Shown here: positions 50,739 through 62,125 of the stretch, in pieces
Position numbering within the stretch: position 1 is the first letter of the stretch
Layout of the letters: each line of letters opens with the position of its first letter
Source: Drosophila miranda
Taxonomy: Eukaryota; Arthropoda; Insecta; Diptera; Drosophilidae
Direction of reading: 5' to 3'
Assembly (NCBI RefSeq): GCF_003369915.1
Contig: NC_046675.1
Location: 23,622,001 to 23,686,000 of the forward strand
DNA: 64,000 bases
The notes under the pieces: generated by a model
Database searches by the model: none
Told to the model about the DNA's origin: nothing
The model's input: the letters and a program-made list of their open reading frames with translations, nothing else
Made by a program: the position numbers and the translations under genes

Positions 50739-50744
50739 AATAAA
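50739..50744 (+). terminator. poly(A) signal of the 390-codon gene
   Basis: AATAAA 110 bp downstream of the TAA stop, the first canonical signal on the plus strand. Confidence 0.7.
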
Positions 50745-50768
50745 TTGTTAAAGTTTATGATCTGAAGT

Positions 50769-50963
50769 TTAGTTGTTGCCCATTTGTGATTTTGATCGAC
50801 CTTTACTATAGTTTCGTTTCTTTGTCCGAAGGAAACCTTCTTTTACGTTCTTTCTGGAGAACCTCTGTTGAGTCTTTGCTCGTTTTGGTTTCAGAAATCT
50901 CTTCGCTTCCATCACCCTGCCAATACCAATTGGAATATCATCTTCAATTTGCCACATAATCAT
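50769..50963 (-). CDS. small very basic ORF, 64 residues, doubtful
   Basis: ATG at 50963 opens 64 codons; the C-terminal 40 residues are strongly Lys/Arg-rich (for example FLKPKRAKTQQRFSRKN). The composition resembles a nucleic-acid-binding or protamine-like tail. No upstream exon was found, although a splice acceptor-like GGTATTGGCAG lies inside the frame. The ORF is convergent with the 390-codon gene and would overlap its 3' flank. Chance remains likely. Confidence 0.22.
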   Translation of the reverse strand: MIMWQIEDDIPIGIGRVMEAKRFLKPKRAKTQQRFSRKNVKEGFLRTKKRNYSKGRSKSQMGNN

Positions 50964-51691
50964 AAATATTGCACTAGGTCCAGAATCTGGCACAAGGCCT
51001 TCTCTGGCACAGAACAATACGAGCAGCAGGGCTGCTTGCTAGTTGCAACTGCCAGTGAGACGAGTAATCGTACTTAATTACCATAAAAACACACTCCAAG
51101 AAAACGAATGAAGAGCCCCAGAGGCAGCTTGAGTTCCGTGCCACATGTGGAACAACTGAGGCGTGTCCGAGCCGAATCCAAGAGTCGGCGTCAAGTTGCG
51201 CATAAGTCTTACGTGTAGCATTGCTGTAGCCCCAAACAATTTATAAATTAACTTTAAGCTAAAATTACTAAAGTGAAAGTGAAGTTTTGATGGGAACTGG
51301 ACACTGGACGGGGGGAAGAGTCCGAAATGTTTGAGAGATGAATCACCCATTGGAGTCGTGTAAGAGCTGGAATCCAGCTGGAAGAAGCTTTCAAGGTTCA
51401 AGCCAGACCTAAACCGGTATGCACTGCAGACTGGTTGGGTCAAAGGACGCTTGTCCTTGGGGAGCCAGAGTCCACATCCATTGTGTGGCCATAAATTGCA
51501 TATCCATTAAAACCGGCTTATCGAGACACGACATCGACATCAGCGACTTGGGCTCAATTATTTTCCACTCTCCGACTCATTGCAGGCAACAACAACAGCA
51601 CAACATACTCGTACATATTTGCAGAGCCATCTCCATTCGCACTCCAAGATTGGGCCAGCACGGGGCACGGGGCTAGCAGCAACCGTGGGAG

Positions 51692-54600
51692 ATGTCTGCA
51701 ATGCGGCATCGTCCGATGGCACCGCCAGGTCCGGGTGCCGGGGCCGGAGCCGGGGCGCCCGGGGATCATGGCGATAGCGATGACAACAACTTCACCGACG
51801 ACGAGAGCTCGCCTCTGACACACGATATATACGGCGGCAGGTAGGTCTTCTCCCCCAAATTTATGCAAATTGCTGGCCTGGCCAGATGGAGGGAACCACC
51901 AACAAACAGCCAAAAGACAGCCGGAACTAAAGTGTCTCAGGCCCAGACAACTACCAGTATAATTAGCCCCTCCAGCTCTGTCTAGGCTCTTGTTTCACAA
52001 TCACTTTCAGAGCAGGGCGGGGTCGAGTCGAGTCGAGGCAATGAAATGCCGGAAGTGAAGATCATATAGCCAGCAAAGGCCCAGTGTGCGATCATCGTAA
52101 TAAGCAGTGATCAGTCGAGTGAAATATATAGCTTACATCCCCATCCCCTATTCCCTTCTACTGGAAGAGATCTGTTACTTCCATGAATCTCTAATCTATG
52201 TATGATGGAACTGCTGTTCAATAACCTCCAATCTGTCAATCATCCAATCCTTTCAGCCAACGTACGATACAAGAAACAAAGGGTTGGGATGTCTTCCGGG
52301 ATCCACCGATCAAAATTGAAACAGGATCCACGGCGAATCAGGAGTGTCTAGAGCTAACCATCAAGATCTTGAAGATCTTTGCCTATATAATTACGTTTAT
52401 CATAGTTTTAAGCGGAGGCGTCATAGCCAAGGGCACCATGCTCTTCATGACCTCGCAAGTGAGAAAGGACAAGAAGATGGAGTACTGCAACAAAGACTTG
52501 GTATGTCCATTTACCAGGTTCCGAATCCACTTAGATTCCAAATTAACGATTCCCTTTCACCCCACCTCTTAGGGACGCGACAAAAGCTTTGTGGTGCGTC
52601 TGCCGGAGGAGGAGCGAGTGGCCTGGATCTGGGCTTTAATGATAGCCTATGCTCTGCCCGAGATTGGGGCTTTGATTAGATCCGCCCGCATCTGCTTCTT
52701 CAAGACCTTCAAGGTGCCCAGGACGGGGCACTTTCTGTTCGTCTGGTTGATGGAGAGCTTCAACGCGATGGGGACGGCGCTGCTGATGTTCGTGGTGCTG
52801 CCCCAGATCGATGCCATCCAGGGAGCGATGCTTACCAACTGCCTGTGCGTGATCCCAGGCATCTTTGGCCTGCTCTCGCGCACCTCCAAGGAGGGCAAGC
52901 GGTTCGTCAAGGCCATCATCGATCTGGCGGCCGTGGCGGCGCAGGTGACGGGTCTCGTCATCTGGCCTTTGCTGGAGAACCGCCGGGAGCTGTGGGTCAT
53001 TCCGGTGGCCTGTGTGATGATCTCGTGCGGCTGGTGGGAGAACTACGTGTCGCCGCAGTCGTCTCTGGGCCTGGTGCGAGCCCTGGGACGCATCAAGGAG
53101 GAGATGCGCTACACGCGCTACTTCTGTCACATGTTCCTGTCGATCTGGAAGATCCTGCTGTTCTTCTGCCTCGCTTTGCTCATCTACTGGGCCCAGGGCG
53201 AGGAGCCCGGCAATCTATTTGCCATGTACGGCGACGCCTTCGGACCGCACAAGATCATTGTCTACGAGCTGCCAGCGGGTCTGGGCGGAGTCTTGCCCGA
53301 CACCCTGGAATCGGCCAACATAGACACGGTCGAGGTGGACGCCGCCTACAATACGGTGGTCTATGTCCTGCTCCTGCAGATCTTTGGCGCCTATTTGTGC
53401 TACATCTTTGGCAAGTTCGCCTGCAAGATCCTCATCCAGGGCTTCAGCTATGCCTTCCCCGTGAGCCTAACCGTTCCCCTGGCCGTCACCCTACTGATTT
53501 CTGCCTGTGGCATCCGCATCGATGATCCATGCTTCTTCCACGACACCATACCGGACTATTTGTTCTTCACGAGTCCCTCGAACTTCCGCTTTAACAACTT
53601 TGTGACGGAACAAATGGCCTGGGCGTGGATCCTGTGGCTCCTCAGCCAGACCTGGATAGCCCTGCACATCTGGACGCCCAAGTGCGAGCGTCTGGCCACC
53701 ACCGAGAAGCTGTTTGTGAAGCCCATGTACTCCTCCCTGCTGATTGATCAGTCCATGGCTCTCAATCGAAGACGCGACGATCAGGCGGACGTGAAAACGG
53801 AGGATCTGTCGGAGATTGAAAAGGAAAAGGGCGATGAGTACTACGAAACCATCTCAGTGCACACCGATCGCTCTTCCGCCCCGAATAAACCCTCGATCAA
53901 GTCCTCGGACAACATCACCCGCATCTACTCGTGTGCCACCATGTGGCATGAAACCAGGGACGAGATGATTGAGTTCTTGAAGAGCATTATGCGGATGGAC
54001 GAGGACCAGTGTGCGCGCCGTGTGGCCCAGAAGTATTTGCGAGTGCTAGACCCGGACTACTACGAGTTTGAGAGTGAGTAAAGACACCATCAATCCTGCA
54101 TCGATAGAGCCTAACCTTTGACTGTTCTTCCAGCTCACATCTTCTTCGATGACGCCTTTGAGATCTCGGATCACAGCGACGATGACATCCAATGCAATCG
54201 TTTCGTTAAGCTCTTGATTGCCACCATGGACGAGGCAGCCTCGGAGATACATCAGACCACGATACGGCTGCGTCCACCCAAGAAGTATCCCACCCCGTAT
54301 GGCGGTCGCCTGGTGTGGACACTGCCCGGCAAGACCAAGTTCATTACCCATCTGAAGGACAAGGACCGTATTCGTCATCGCAAGCGCTGGTCCCAGGTCA
54401 TGTACATGTACTATCTGCTTGGACACCGCCTCATGGAGCTCCCCATATCGGTGGATCGCAAGGATGCCATTGCGGAGAACACCTACCTGCTGACCCTGGA
54501 CGGAGACATTGACTTCAAGCCGAATGCGGTTACCCTGCTGGTGGATCTGATGAAGAAGAACAAGAATCTGGGCGCCGCCTGTGGCCGCATCCATCCGGTG

Positions 54601-57600
54601 GGCTCTGGGCCCATGGTGTGGTACCAGCTGTTCGAGTACGCGATTGGTCATTGGCTGCAGAAGGCCACCGAACACATGATCGGCTGTGTGCTCTGTTCCC
54701 CCGGCTGCTTCTCCCTGTTCCGTGGCAAGGCTCTGATGGACGACAACGTGATGAAGAAGTACACGACGCGATCGGACGAGGCCCGGCACTATGTGCAGTA
54801 CGATCAGGGCGAGGATCGTTGGCTCTGCACCCTGCTCCTCCAGCGCGGCTATCGTGTGGAGTACTCGGCTGCCAGTGATGCCTACACCCATTGTCCGGAG
54901 GGCTTCAACGAGTTCTACAACCAGCGACGTCGCTGGGTACCCTCGACCATTGCCAATATCATGGATCTGCTGGCGGACGCGAAGCGCACGATCAAGATCA
55001 ACGACAACATCTCGCTGCTGTACATCTTCTACCAGATGATGTTGATGGGCGGCACAATCCTGGGACCCGGCACGATCTTCCTTATGTTGGTGGGTGCCTT
55101 CGTGGCTGCCTTCCGCATCGACAATTGGACCTCCTTCCACTACAACATCGTTCCGATTCTGGCCTTCATGTTCGTCTGCTTCACCTGCAAATCCAACATT
55201 CAACTATTTGTGGCACAGGTGCTATCCACTGCGTATGCGCTGATTATGATGGCGGTGATCGTGGGTACGGCGTTGCAGTTGGGCGAGGACGGGATAGGTT
55301 CTCCCTCGGCCATCTTCTTGATATCCATGGTGGGGTCATTCTTCATAGCCGCATGTTTGCATCCCCAGGAGTTCTGGTGCATAACATGCGGCTTGATCTA
55401 TCTGCTGTCCATACCCTCCATGTACCTGCTGCTCATCCTCTACTCGATCATCAATCTGAATGTCGTCTCGTGGGGCACCCGCGAGGTGGTGGCCAAGAAG
55501 ACCAAGAAGGAGCTGGAGGCCGAAAAGAAGGCCACCGAGGAGGCCAAGAAGCGGGTCAAGCAGAAGAGCATGCTCAGCTTCCTGCAGAGCGGAATCGGCG
55601 ACAATGGCGACGAGGAGGGCTCTGTGGAGTTCTCCCTCGCCGGACTCTTCCGCTGCATCTTCTGCACTCATGGAAAGACCTCCGACGAGAAGCAGCAGCT
55701 GACGACCATTGCCGAGTCCCTGGACACGATCAAGCAGCGCATGGATACCATCGAGAGCGCCGTCGATCCTCATGGACATCATGCCTCGCGCCACAACAGG
55801 CGCAGGACCACTTCCAGCGGCTCCAAGGATCACCATCTGCTCACTTCCGTGGCGGAGAAATCTGGCGATGAGTCGGACGTATCCGATTCGGATACTTCGG
55901 CAGAGCCCAAGCAGGAGCGCGACTTCCTCACGAACCCCTACTGGATCGAGGATCCGGATGTGCGCAAGGGCGAAGTGGACTTTTTGTCGAGCACCGAGAT
56001 TCAGTTCTGGAAAGATCTCATCGATCAGTATCTCTATCCCATTGACAATGATCCCGCGGAACAGGTATGTTACGAAGAGTCTTGGAAGGGGGCTTTGGTT
56101 GGGGGAGACTTTGTATCCTTGCAGATGCGGTTTGAAGTATTTTTCTAGTTAATTCCGAGAGAATCTTTTCAGTTTTTAATACAATCTGCAAGGGTAGCTG
56201 AAGATTCGGTCCTCCGAATCTATCATTTCTTTGAGTATTGCTTTCTTTTGTTAACAAAAATTAAAAAATGATCCCCAAACCAAATCGAATCGCATCGCAT
56301 AACACTCTTGTAGGCCCGCATAGCAAAAGATCTGAAAGAGCTACGCGACTCGTCGGTGTTCGCCTTTTTCATGATCAACGCGCTGTTTGTACTGATCGTG
56401 TTCCTGCTGCAACTGAACAAGGACAACATCCACGTGAAGTGGCCCTTTGGCGTCCGCACCAACATCACCTACGACGAGTCCACCCAGGAGGTAAAGAAAC
56501 CACTGCATGCCGTACTAACACAACTCTCGTTTTTCTCGTTTTCTTTCTTTTGCCAATTTGTGGAACGATTTGAAGGCCCGCATTGCCTCCGATCTGATTG
56601 AGCTGCGGAACAAGTCGGTGTTTGCGTTTTTCATGGCCAACGCCTTGTTCGTGTTGATTGTATTCTTGTTGCAACTGAACAAGGATAAATTACATATCAT
56701 TTGGCCGTTGGGCGTTAAAACGAACATTACCTATATCGAAGAGACATCTGAGGTTTACAAAAAATGTTACTTATATGATGTTCTATCTAACCACTGAATC
56801 ACTGAACCACTGAGCCACTCTGCGTGTTTGCGTGTGCCTCAAAAGGGTCTGTCTCCTCCTCTAACTTCCTGCCTGTCCCACTCTCTGTCTCACTCTATGT
56901 TTACCACAACATGCCACATCACCCCCAAAAGCTAATGATGTTCTTTGTTCTTGTTCTTATACGTACTCCCCCTTGGTTGAACCCCATCCTAATGGTTCAG
57001 GCATATCATACGAAACAAATAAATACTCGTGCATCATGTAAAAACAAATCTTACAACCACACATTGACATTGACATCACAATGGTTTCTAACAGTTATCC
57101 CCTCTCCTCTCCCAATGAAAAAGGAAACACGGTTAACTGAAAGCCATATATACTAAGTATATCTGTATAATCCAAGATATCTATCTGTACACATGCCCAG
57201 AGCCATGGCTGGCGGAGCCACAAAAGCATGTTTCATTGTTCCTACATACTCGTATAACCTCCTACTCGTACCTCCCCTAAATGGTATCACACTTCAACAT
57301 GCCACAATCACCGACAATTGGTATTATGTTCAGCCATTTATCCGAGCCCAAAAACCAATCTACCAATCTACCAATCAAATTGTTCAATGTCACTAACCCA
57401 AATGGTGCTCTGCTGAACAGTCCACTAATTCGCAATGATTTCACAGGTTCACATCTCCAAGGAGTATCTGCAGTTGGAGCCCATAGGTCTGGTCTTTGTG
57501 TTCTTCTTTGCCCTCATTTTGGTAATACAATTTACGGCCATGTTGTTCCATCGTTTTGGCACCATCTCGCATATTTTGGCCTCCACTGAACTGAACTTTT

Positions 57601-58479
57601 GCAAAAAGAAATCGGAGGATCTCACACAGGATCAGCTTATAGATAAGGTGAGTCCACATATCTGGAGATATTTCCAAGCCACAATCCACTTACATCTTTG
57701 TATTTCCTTCCAGCATGCTGTGGAGATCGTCAAGAATCTGCAGCGATTGCAGGGCATCGATGGGGACTATGATAATGATTCTGGTTCTGGACCCGATCGT
57801 ATAGCCCGACGCAAGACCATCCAGAACCTGGAGAAGGCCAGACAGCCGCGTCGTCAAATAGGCACCCTGGATGTGGCATTTAAGAAAAGATTCCTCAAAC
57901 TCACTGCCGATGCAGAGAATAACCCTGCGACGCCCATTCTCACGCGTCGGCTGACCATGAGGGCCGAAACCATACGGGCACTGGAGGTGCGAAAGAATTC
58001 AGTGATGGCCGAAAGACGCAAGTCGGCTATGCAAACACTGGGGGCGAAGAATGAGTACGGCATTACCACAGGGGCACCGGTAAGAAATGAAGAGAAGAAG
58101 GATCTTGAGGAGAGAGATATTCAAAGATGGTTTGTGCATTCCCTAGGTTAACAACAATGGTGGTCTGCCCAACCAGAGAAGTGGTCGTGTTTCGAATGCT
58201 GGCATTAGCATCAAAGATGTGTTCAATGTGAACGGCATTCCGCCAGAGGTGAGTTCTATATCAGGATAACGCCGCCATAGAACTGATAAATAATCTTTTA
58301 TTTAACAGCAAATTTATGGCTCTAATGGCGGGGGCACTATCAATCAGGGCTACGAGCATGTAATCGATGAGGACGGCGATGGCAACTCGCTGCGTCTGAC
58401 CACTCGCAATCCCCATCCGCATCCCCAGGTATCCTGGGGCCAAAACACTAGCGGCGGCAACGCCACGGGACGCCTGTAA
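51692..58479 (+). CDS. kkv: chitin synthase 1 (krotzkopf verkehrt)
   Basis: Polymerises UDP-N-acetylglucosamine into chitin at the plasma membrane for cuticle and trachea. Coding exons: 51692-51840, 52257-52500, 52573-54073, 54134-56064, then either 56314-56490 or 56576-56752, then 57447-57647, 57714-58079, 58147-58248 and 58309-58479. All have GT/AG borders and joined phases, giving 1613 residues, close to the fly protein. Visible family marks are CATMWHE (about residue 585), LDGDID (about 753-758), EDR (858-860) and QRRRW (895-899, the chitin synthase signature). Hydrophobic membrane clusters flank the catalytic core, and a charged coiled coil (EAEKKATEEAKK) lies near 1090-1110. The N-terminus is cytosolic-type, acidic and Gly/Pro-rich. 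It converges with 7B2. No disruption is seen. Confidence 0.98.
56314..56490 (+). CDS. kkv: kkv alternative exon a (mutually exclusive)
   Basis: 177 bp, 59 codons, phase 0 at both ends. It starts ARIAKDLKEL and ends YDESTQE, with donor GAG|GTAAAG. It encodes a membrane-spanning segment and an extracellular stretch with an N-glycosylation sequon (NIT). By my count 45 of 59 residues match exon b. Alternative exons at this place are an established feature of insect chitin synthase 1. Confidence 0.95.
56576..56752 (+). CDS. kkv: kkv alternative exon b (mutually exclusive)
   Basis: 177 bp, 59 codons, phase 0 at both ends. It starts ARIASDLIEL and ends YIEETSE. Its donor is the weak GAG|GTTTAC. Only 85 bp separate it from exon a. 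It encodes the same membrane segment with a different flanking charge pattern. Confidence 0.95.
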
Positions 58480-59094
58480 ACTACGTATATTTGTAAGCTA
58501 GAAATCTTGTTAACGAATTCCGCCTCTTTCCATAAACTGACTAAACATAGACCTATATCTAGAGCTATAGTCAAGAACATATTGTGTTGTACATACTCGT
58601 TATTAGAGACATGAGAATAGATAGAGAGAGAGAGAGAGAGAGATATAGGACATTGCTGGAGCCTTGTCGACACAACGAACATAATGCTTAGCTAATCACA
58701 CTGCCAGTGACGATGTGTGGGCCACAATGGCAACAACATTCATACTATGTACTATACTATATCATTTGTTAGGTTATGTTTAAGTCAATCTGTGTGGATG
58801 CGCCGAACCCTGTGCGGCGGAGCGGACACACTGCCAGTGCATGCTGACACAAAATACTCATCGCTCGGAGCTGATTCGAAAGTGCAGCAGTGAAATTACC
58901 TATTTATATATATTCCATATCATACTGAAATAGTAGTTCTTTTGTAATAATTGAGTACAACTTTTGATACGATATATAAATGAGAATATCGAATGAAAGT
59001 GAACCAGTAGATCTGCAGGATCTACTCGTCAACTAGCAGATACACACACTCTCTTGTTGTTTCTGGCTTTGAGCCCTCGTTTAATATGAATAAC
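58480..59094 (+). other. kkv: probable kkv 3' UTR and convergent intergenic DNA
   Basis: Follows the kkv stop codon and includes a short GA tract (about 58623-58642). No canonical plus-strand AATAAA was found before the 7B2 signal at 59095, so the kkv 3' end is unresolved. Confidence 0.5.
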
Positions 59095-59100
59095 TTTATT
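59095..59100 (-). terminator. 7B2: poly(A) signal of 7B2
   Basis: TTTATT on the plus strand is AATAAA on the minus strand, 184 bp past the 7B2 stop codon. Confidence 0.7.
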
Positions 59101-59283
59101 TGGTGGTGTAGTATGGGGACTGTAAATATTTGTATAGACTCTGCTTGGAAGCTCCACTGAGCGGGACAACATTAATAATCAACTATGATAGCTAATAATA
59201 GTAGTAGACACCCAAATACCGAAAACGAATTAAATATGCTTCGTAGATGTATGAGTTTACGTGAGGACCCAACACCCAATCGC

Positions 59284-60172
59284 TTAGTGGAAGAGCATGT
59301 TGCCCTTCTTGGCGGCTATGGGCAGGCGATCGCCCTGGAGGAACGGATTCATGACAGCGTCCATGCGTGGATCGGGCATGGCCGGATAGCCGGCCTTCTT
59401 TACCAAACTGTTGACATTGTTGAGGCTGTTCTCCTGGCCCATCTGGAGGATGTACTGCTCCACGGCCGAGTTGAGGTCGCCTTTGTCCGAGCCAGAATCG
59501 GCACTGTCCTGCTCCGAGCAGTCGAACATATGCTCGTTGTCGCAGGTGCAGTCCTGGGCAGCCTGGAACTCGCGACTGAAGATGGCCGTGTTTTCAAAGT
59601 CCATTAGGCAGCTGCCTCCCTGGGAGTCCACGTCATAGCCCTCAGGGCAGGGATTGGGAGGATTGCAGTAGGCTGGCAAGCCAGCATCGTTCTTGACAAT
59701 ATTGTTAAAGCGGTTGGGCCCCTCGCCCATGCCGCCCGAGATGAACTGGTGACCCCAAAGCGAGCTGTGCTGCAGGAATTCGTGATCCCGCAGCGAGGGA
59801 TTCGAGTTGACAGCCGACTGCAGCACACAGTCGCTGCCGCCATCGCACAGCCTGGAATACTCTGATCGAGAGACGAGGTCCACATTGTCCTTGGGCGCAA
59901 CGGCTGCCATATCGCCATCATTGTCCACATCGTAGTAGCCCACCTGCATGTCGTTATCCATGCGATTGAGCAGATCCGTCAGCAGAACATCAGCGAAAAT
60001 GTTATCCTTCGAGCCATAGGACTGCACCTGCGAGCCCCCCGACACCAGAAGAAGCATGTAAATCAGCATTTTAAGATCTAAAATCGTCGAAAGGCATTTA
60101 TTCAGCTTAAATGATATATTTTTCACTATTTTTAAAGAACTCACTTTGCGACCGGGACAACATATTGCGCAT
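59284..60172 (-). CDS. 7B2: neuroendocrine protein 7B2 (secretogranin V)
   Basis: A secreted chaperone that binds pro-prohormone convertase 2 in the regulated secretory pathway, allows its maturation and inhibits it through its C-terminal peptide. Exon 1 is 60145-60172 (28 bp) and exon 2 is 59284-60077, joined across a 67-bp intron to 273 residues. Family marks: hydrophobic signal segment MLIYMLLLVSG (about 13-23), PPNPCP motif (149-154) with a nearby Cys, and the C-terminal inhibitory region with NPFLQGDRL followed by a KK pair (266-267). A second KK lies at 236-237. The start at 60172 is chosen because it gives an open spliced reading frame with consensus GT/AG; a start at the later Met 13 would also leave the signal peptide intact. 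It is convergent with kkv and tandem with the ZAD gene. Confidence 0.95.
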
Positions 60173-60356
60173 TTTCACTGAAATATCACTGTCCACGTAG
60201 AAGTTTGGTAAGTTTATTGATTTTTCGGGCGCCAGCTGCTTCAAACACTCGGGTATCTGTATGTATAACAATGTTATACGGTTGGTTCTCTCGGTGCCGA
60301 TGTGCTGACTACCAGTTGAATACTCAGAATACTCGAAAAGTGCATTACCAGCCCTC

Positions 60357-60362
60357 TTTATA
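60357..60362 (-). promoter_or_regulatory. 7B2: TATA box candidate of 7B2
   Basis: TATAAA on the minus strand, within the palindrome TTTATAAA (60357-60364), about 185 bp upstream of the ATG. A start site about 30 bp downstream, near 60330, would be expected. Confidence 0.45.
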
Positions 60363-60395
60363 AATCATTTAAAGCTGATAAGATGGTGAAAAAAA

Positions 60396-60406
60396 TGCGC
60401 AGGCGC
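60396..60406. promoter_or_regulatory. NRF1/Ewg-like motif upstream of 7B2
   Basis: TGCGCAGGCGC about 35 bp upstream of the TATA-type box. The same core recurs at 19728-19739. Confidence 0.4.
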
Positions 60407-60723
60407 GGTCTATGAAAGCTCTTTCGGGTTGGGAAAGTCATACCAGAAAAGCATGTTTAAATTTTATAGAATTGAAACAACAGTATTTTAAATATGTACT
60501 AGGTAATACAAGAAGAACCATATCAGAAAACTATGTACTACATAGTATATGCACCTTCGTGCATAGTGCATATGTACATATGTGGTCAGCCAATTAAATT
60601 CCCTTAAACATAGAAAAAGTTACAAATTTGAAATGGAAAATCATACTTCGATTCTCAAAGAGATTCTAAGTAGGAAATAGTTCCAATAAATCCAGAATAA
60701 TGATTTCAAAGATTAATCACTGT

Positions 60724-61823
60724 CTAACCTACCCATACAATTTCTTCATTAATTTCTTTAATAGCGCGCTTGTGATTCTTTGATTTCTTATGTGCCACCA
60801 GGAGCGCTTCGGTCATGAAACCTTTGCTGCATGGCTCACATTTGTATTTCATATTTGTGGCCGTGTGTGTGGCATGATGTTCACTTAGTTCCGAAACACA
60901 GGAGAATATCTTTCCGCACTGCAGACAAGGATAAGGTCGTTCATTTTCATGGGCTCTGTAGGAGTATACAAATTAAATTAATTAAGTGTCAGAAAGTGCT
61001 CCTTTTTATTGTCTTACTTTTCATGGCGTAGCTTGGCGTCCATTGAAACGAACACTTTACCACAAGTCGAGCATTTGAATTGCCGCCATTGGCCATTATG
61101 GCATTGCGAGCGATGCTGTTTCAAATCCGTCTTTTTCGTGAAGGTTTCGGGGCATTCTGTACATGGGAAGAACATCTTCATTTCCTTCCGTTCTTGATGC
61201 GCATCCAAGTGCTCATTGTAGGCGTATTCGTCGTCGTAGAACTGACCGCATTGTTCACATATAAAGAAGTTACGGCGTCGCTTTGCTACTCGTCTCATCT
61301 GCTCTTCCTTTATCTCAGCCTTGTACGCCTCTTCTGCTGCGATTAGCACAGCCGCCTGGGCATCCTCATCGTCCTCTACGTCATCCCCTTCGACAAACCC
61401 CAAGAGCCCCATGTCATCGTTATTGGTTGGCTCCAATTGGTCCGCATCAATTTCGATTTCGTGGAGCTCCGGAATTGGAAACTTCCTGCGGTCCTCTTCA
61501 GTGGTCTTCATGACCATCTCCAGCAAGTACTTTTGGGAGAAGATGCAACGCTCGCGAAACTTCACAGCAAGATCCAGTTCGGAGAAGCAGCGCTCGCAGA
61601 TGAACTCCGGCAACCCTTGATTGGTAGACAACTGGAAAGGACAACCAATAATGGTATAATATAACAATAACATTAACATTGCCATTGATTACATTACCTC
61701 GACACCAGTTATCATTTTCAGTTGGCAATGCAGCTTTCCGCGCATGTATTTGAACAAATGTCTTTCGCGTTTCTTGTCCTTTATTTTATTAGCGCAAATC
61801 CGGCAAACTAGTTTGATATCCAT
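60724..61823 (-). CDS. ZAD-domain C2H2 zinc-finger protein
   Basis: Three coding exons (61698-61823, 61018-61631 and 60724-60955) join in frame to 323 residues. The N-terminal zinc-finger-associated domain shows CRIC (residues 7-10) and CERC (54-57), the four zinc ligands of the insect ZAD dimerisation module. An acidic linker follows (EGDDVEDDEDAQ). The C-terminal half has five C2H2 fingers beginning FICEQC, FPCTEC, FKCSTC, YPCLQC and YKCEPC. The second intron splits finger 3 just before its last His, and an unspliced transcript would stop at once (TAA in the donor). It is a presumed nuclear DNA-binding regulator of the large insect ZAD family. From memory it may correspond to D. melanogaster CG2678, but I am not certain. 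It is divergent from hd. Confidence 0.93.
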
Positions 61824-62071
61824 GATTTTATATTATTTACTAAAACTTTACACGCAATGATGTGACCATGAGATGAGCACCGATAGCAATGTCGTGTATT
61901 GGTATCGTGTGCACTGTCGTCAAATAAGCTATTTCATAGCTAATTTTCACTATTTCAAGTTTCATGGAACTATTTTACAACTAAATTCCTCGCAACTTAA
62001 AGCTGTGCAGCTAATTAAGTTAATTAAATGTTTTATTCAATAAATACAATTATACTATATCGTGTTCAATG

Positions 62072-62079
62072 TATCGATA
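62072..62079. promoter_or_regulatory. DRE (TATCGATA)
   Basis: Perfect DREF-binding element 132 bp upstream of the hd ATG. Confidence 0.7.
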
Positions 62080-62114
62080 CCACCCAGCCAGCTGTTGCTG
62101 AATTGTTTTTGATT

Positions 62115-62125
62115 AGGTCACACCG
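62115..62125 (+). promoter_or_regulatory. core-promoter Motif 1-like box
   Basis: AGGTCACACCG differs little from the YGGTCACACTR consensus bound by M1BP. It lies 36 bp past the DRE, so the hd start site is probably close by. Confidence 0.55.

Larger units (their letters stand above)
50630..51691. other. interval between the 390-codon gene and the kkv start, including probable kkv 5' UTR
   Basis: Contains the poly(A) signal of the left gene, a small basic minus-strand ORF (50769-50963) and the presumed kkv promoter and 5' UTR. No confident TATA box was found. A TACTCGTA octamer lies at 51606. Confidence 0.5.
60173..60723. other. interval between 7B2 and the ZAD gene
   Basis: Holds the 7B2 promoter elements (a TATA-type box and an NRF1-like site, listed separately) and the 3' flank of the ZAD gene. 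No other gene seen. Confidence 0.6.

Noticed and set aside
52636..53525. Minus-strand and +2 frames across kkv exon 3
   Set aside because: Shadows of the strongly biased kkv coding exon.
54046..55871. Frames of 385 (minus) and 326 (plus) codons
   Set aside because: Shadows of kkv exon 4, the catalytic exon; the real frame carries the chitin synthase motifs.
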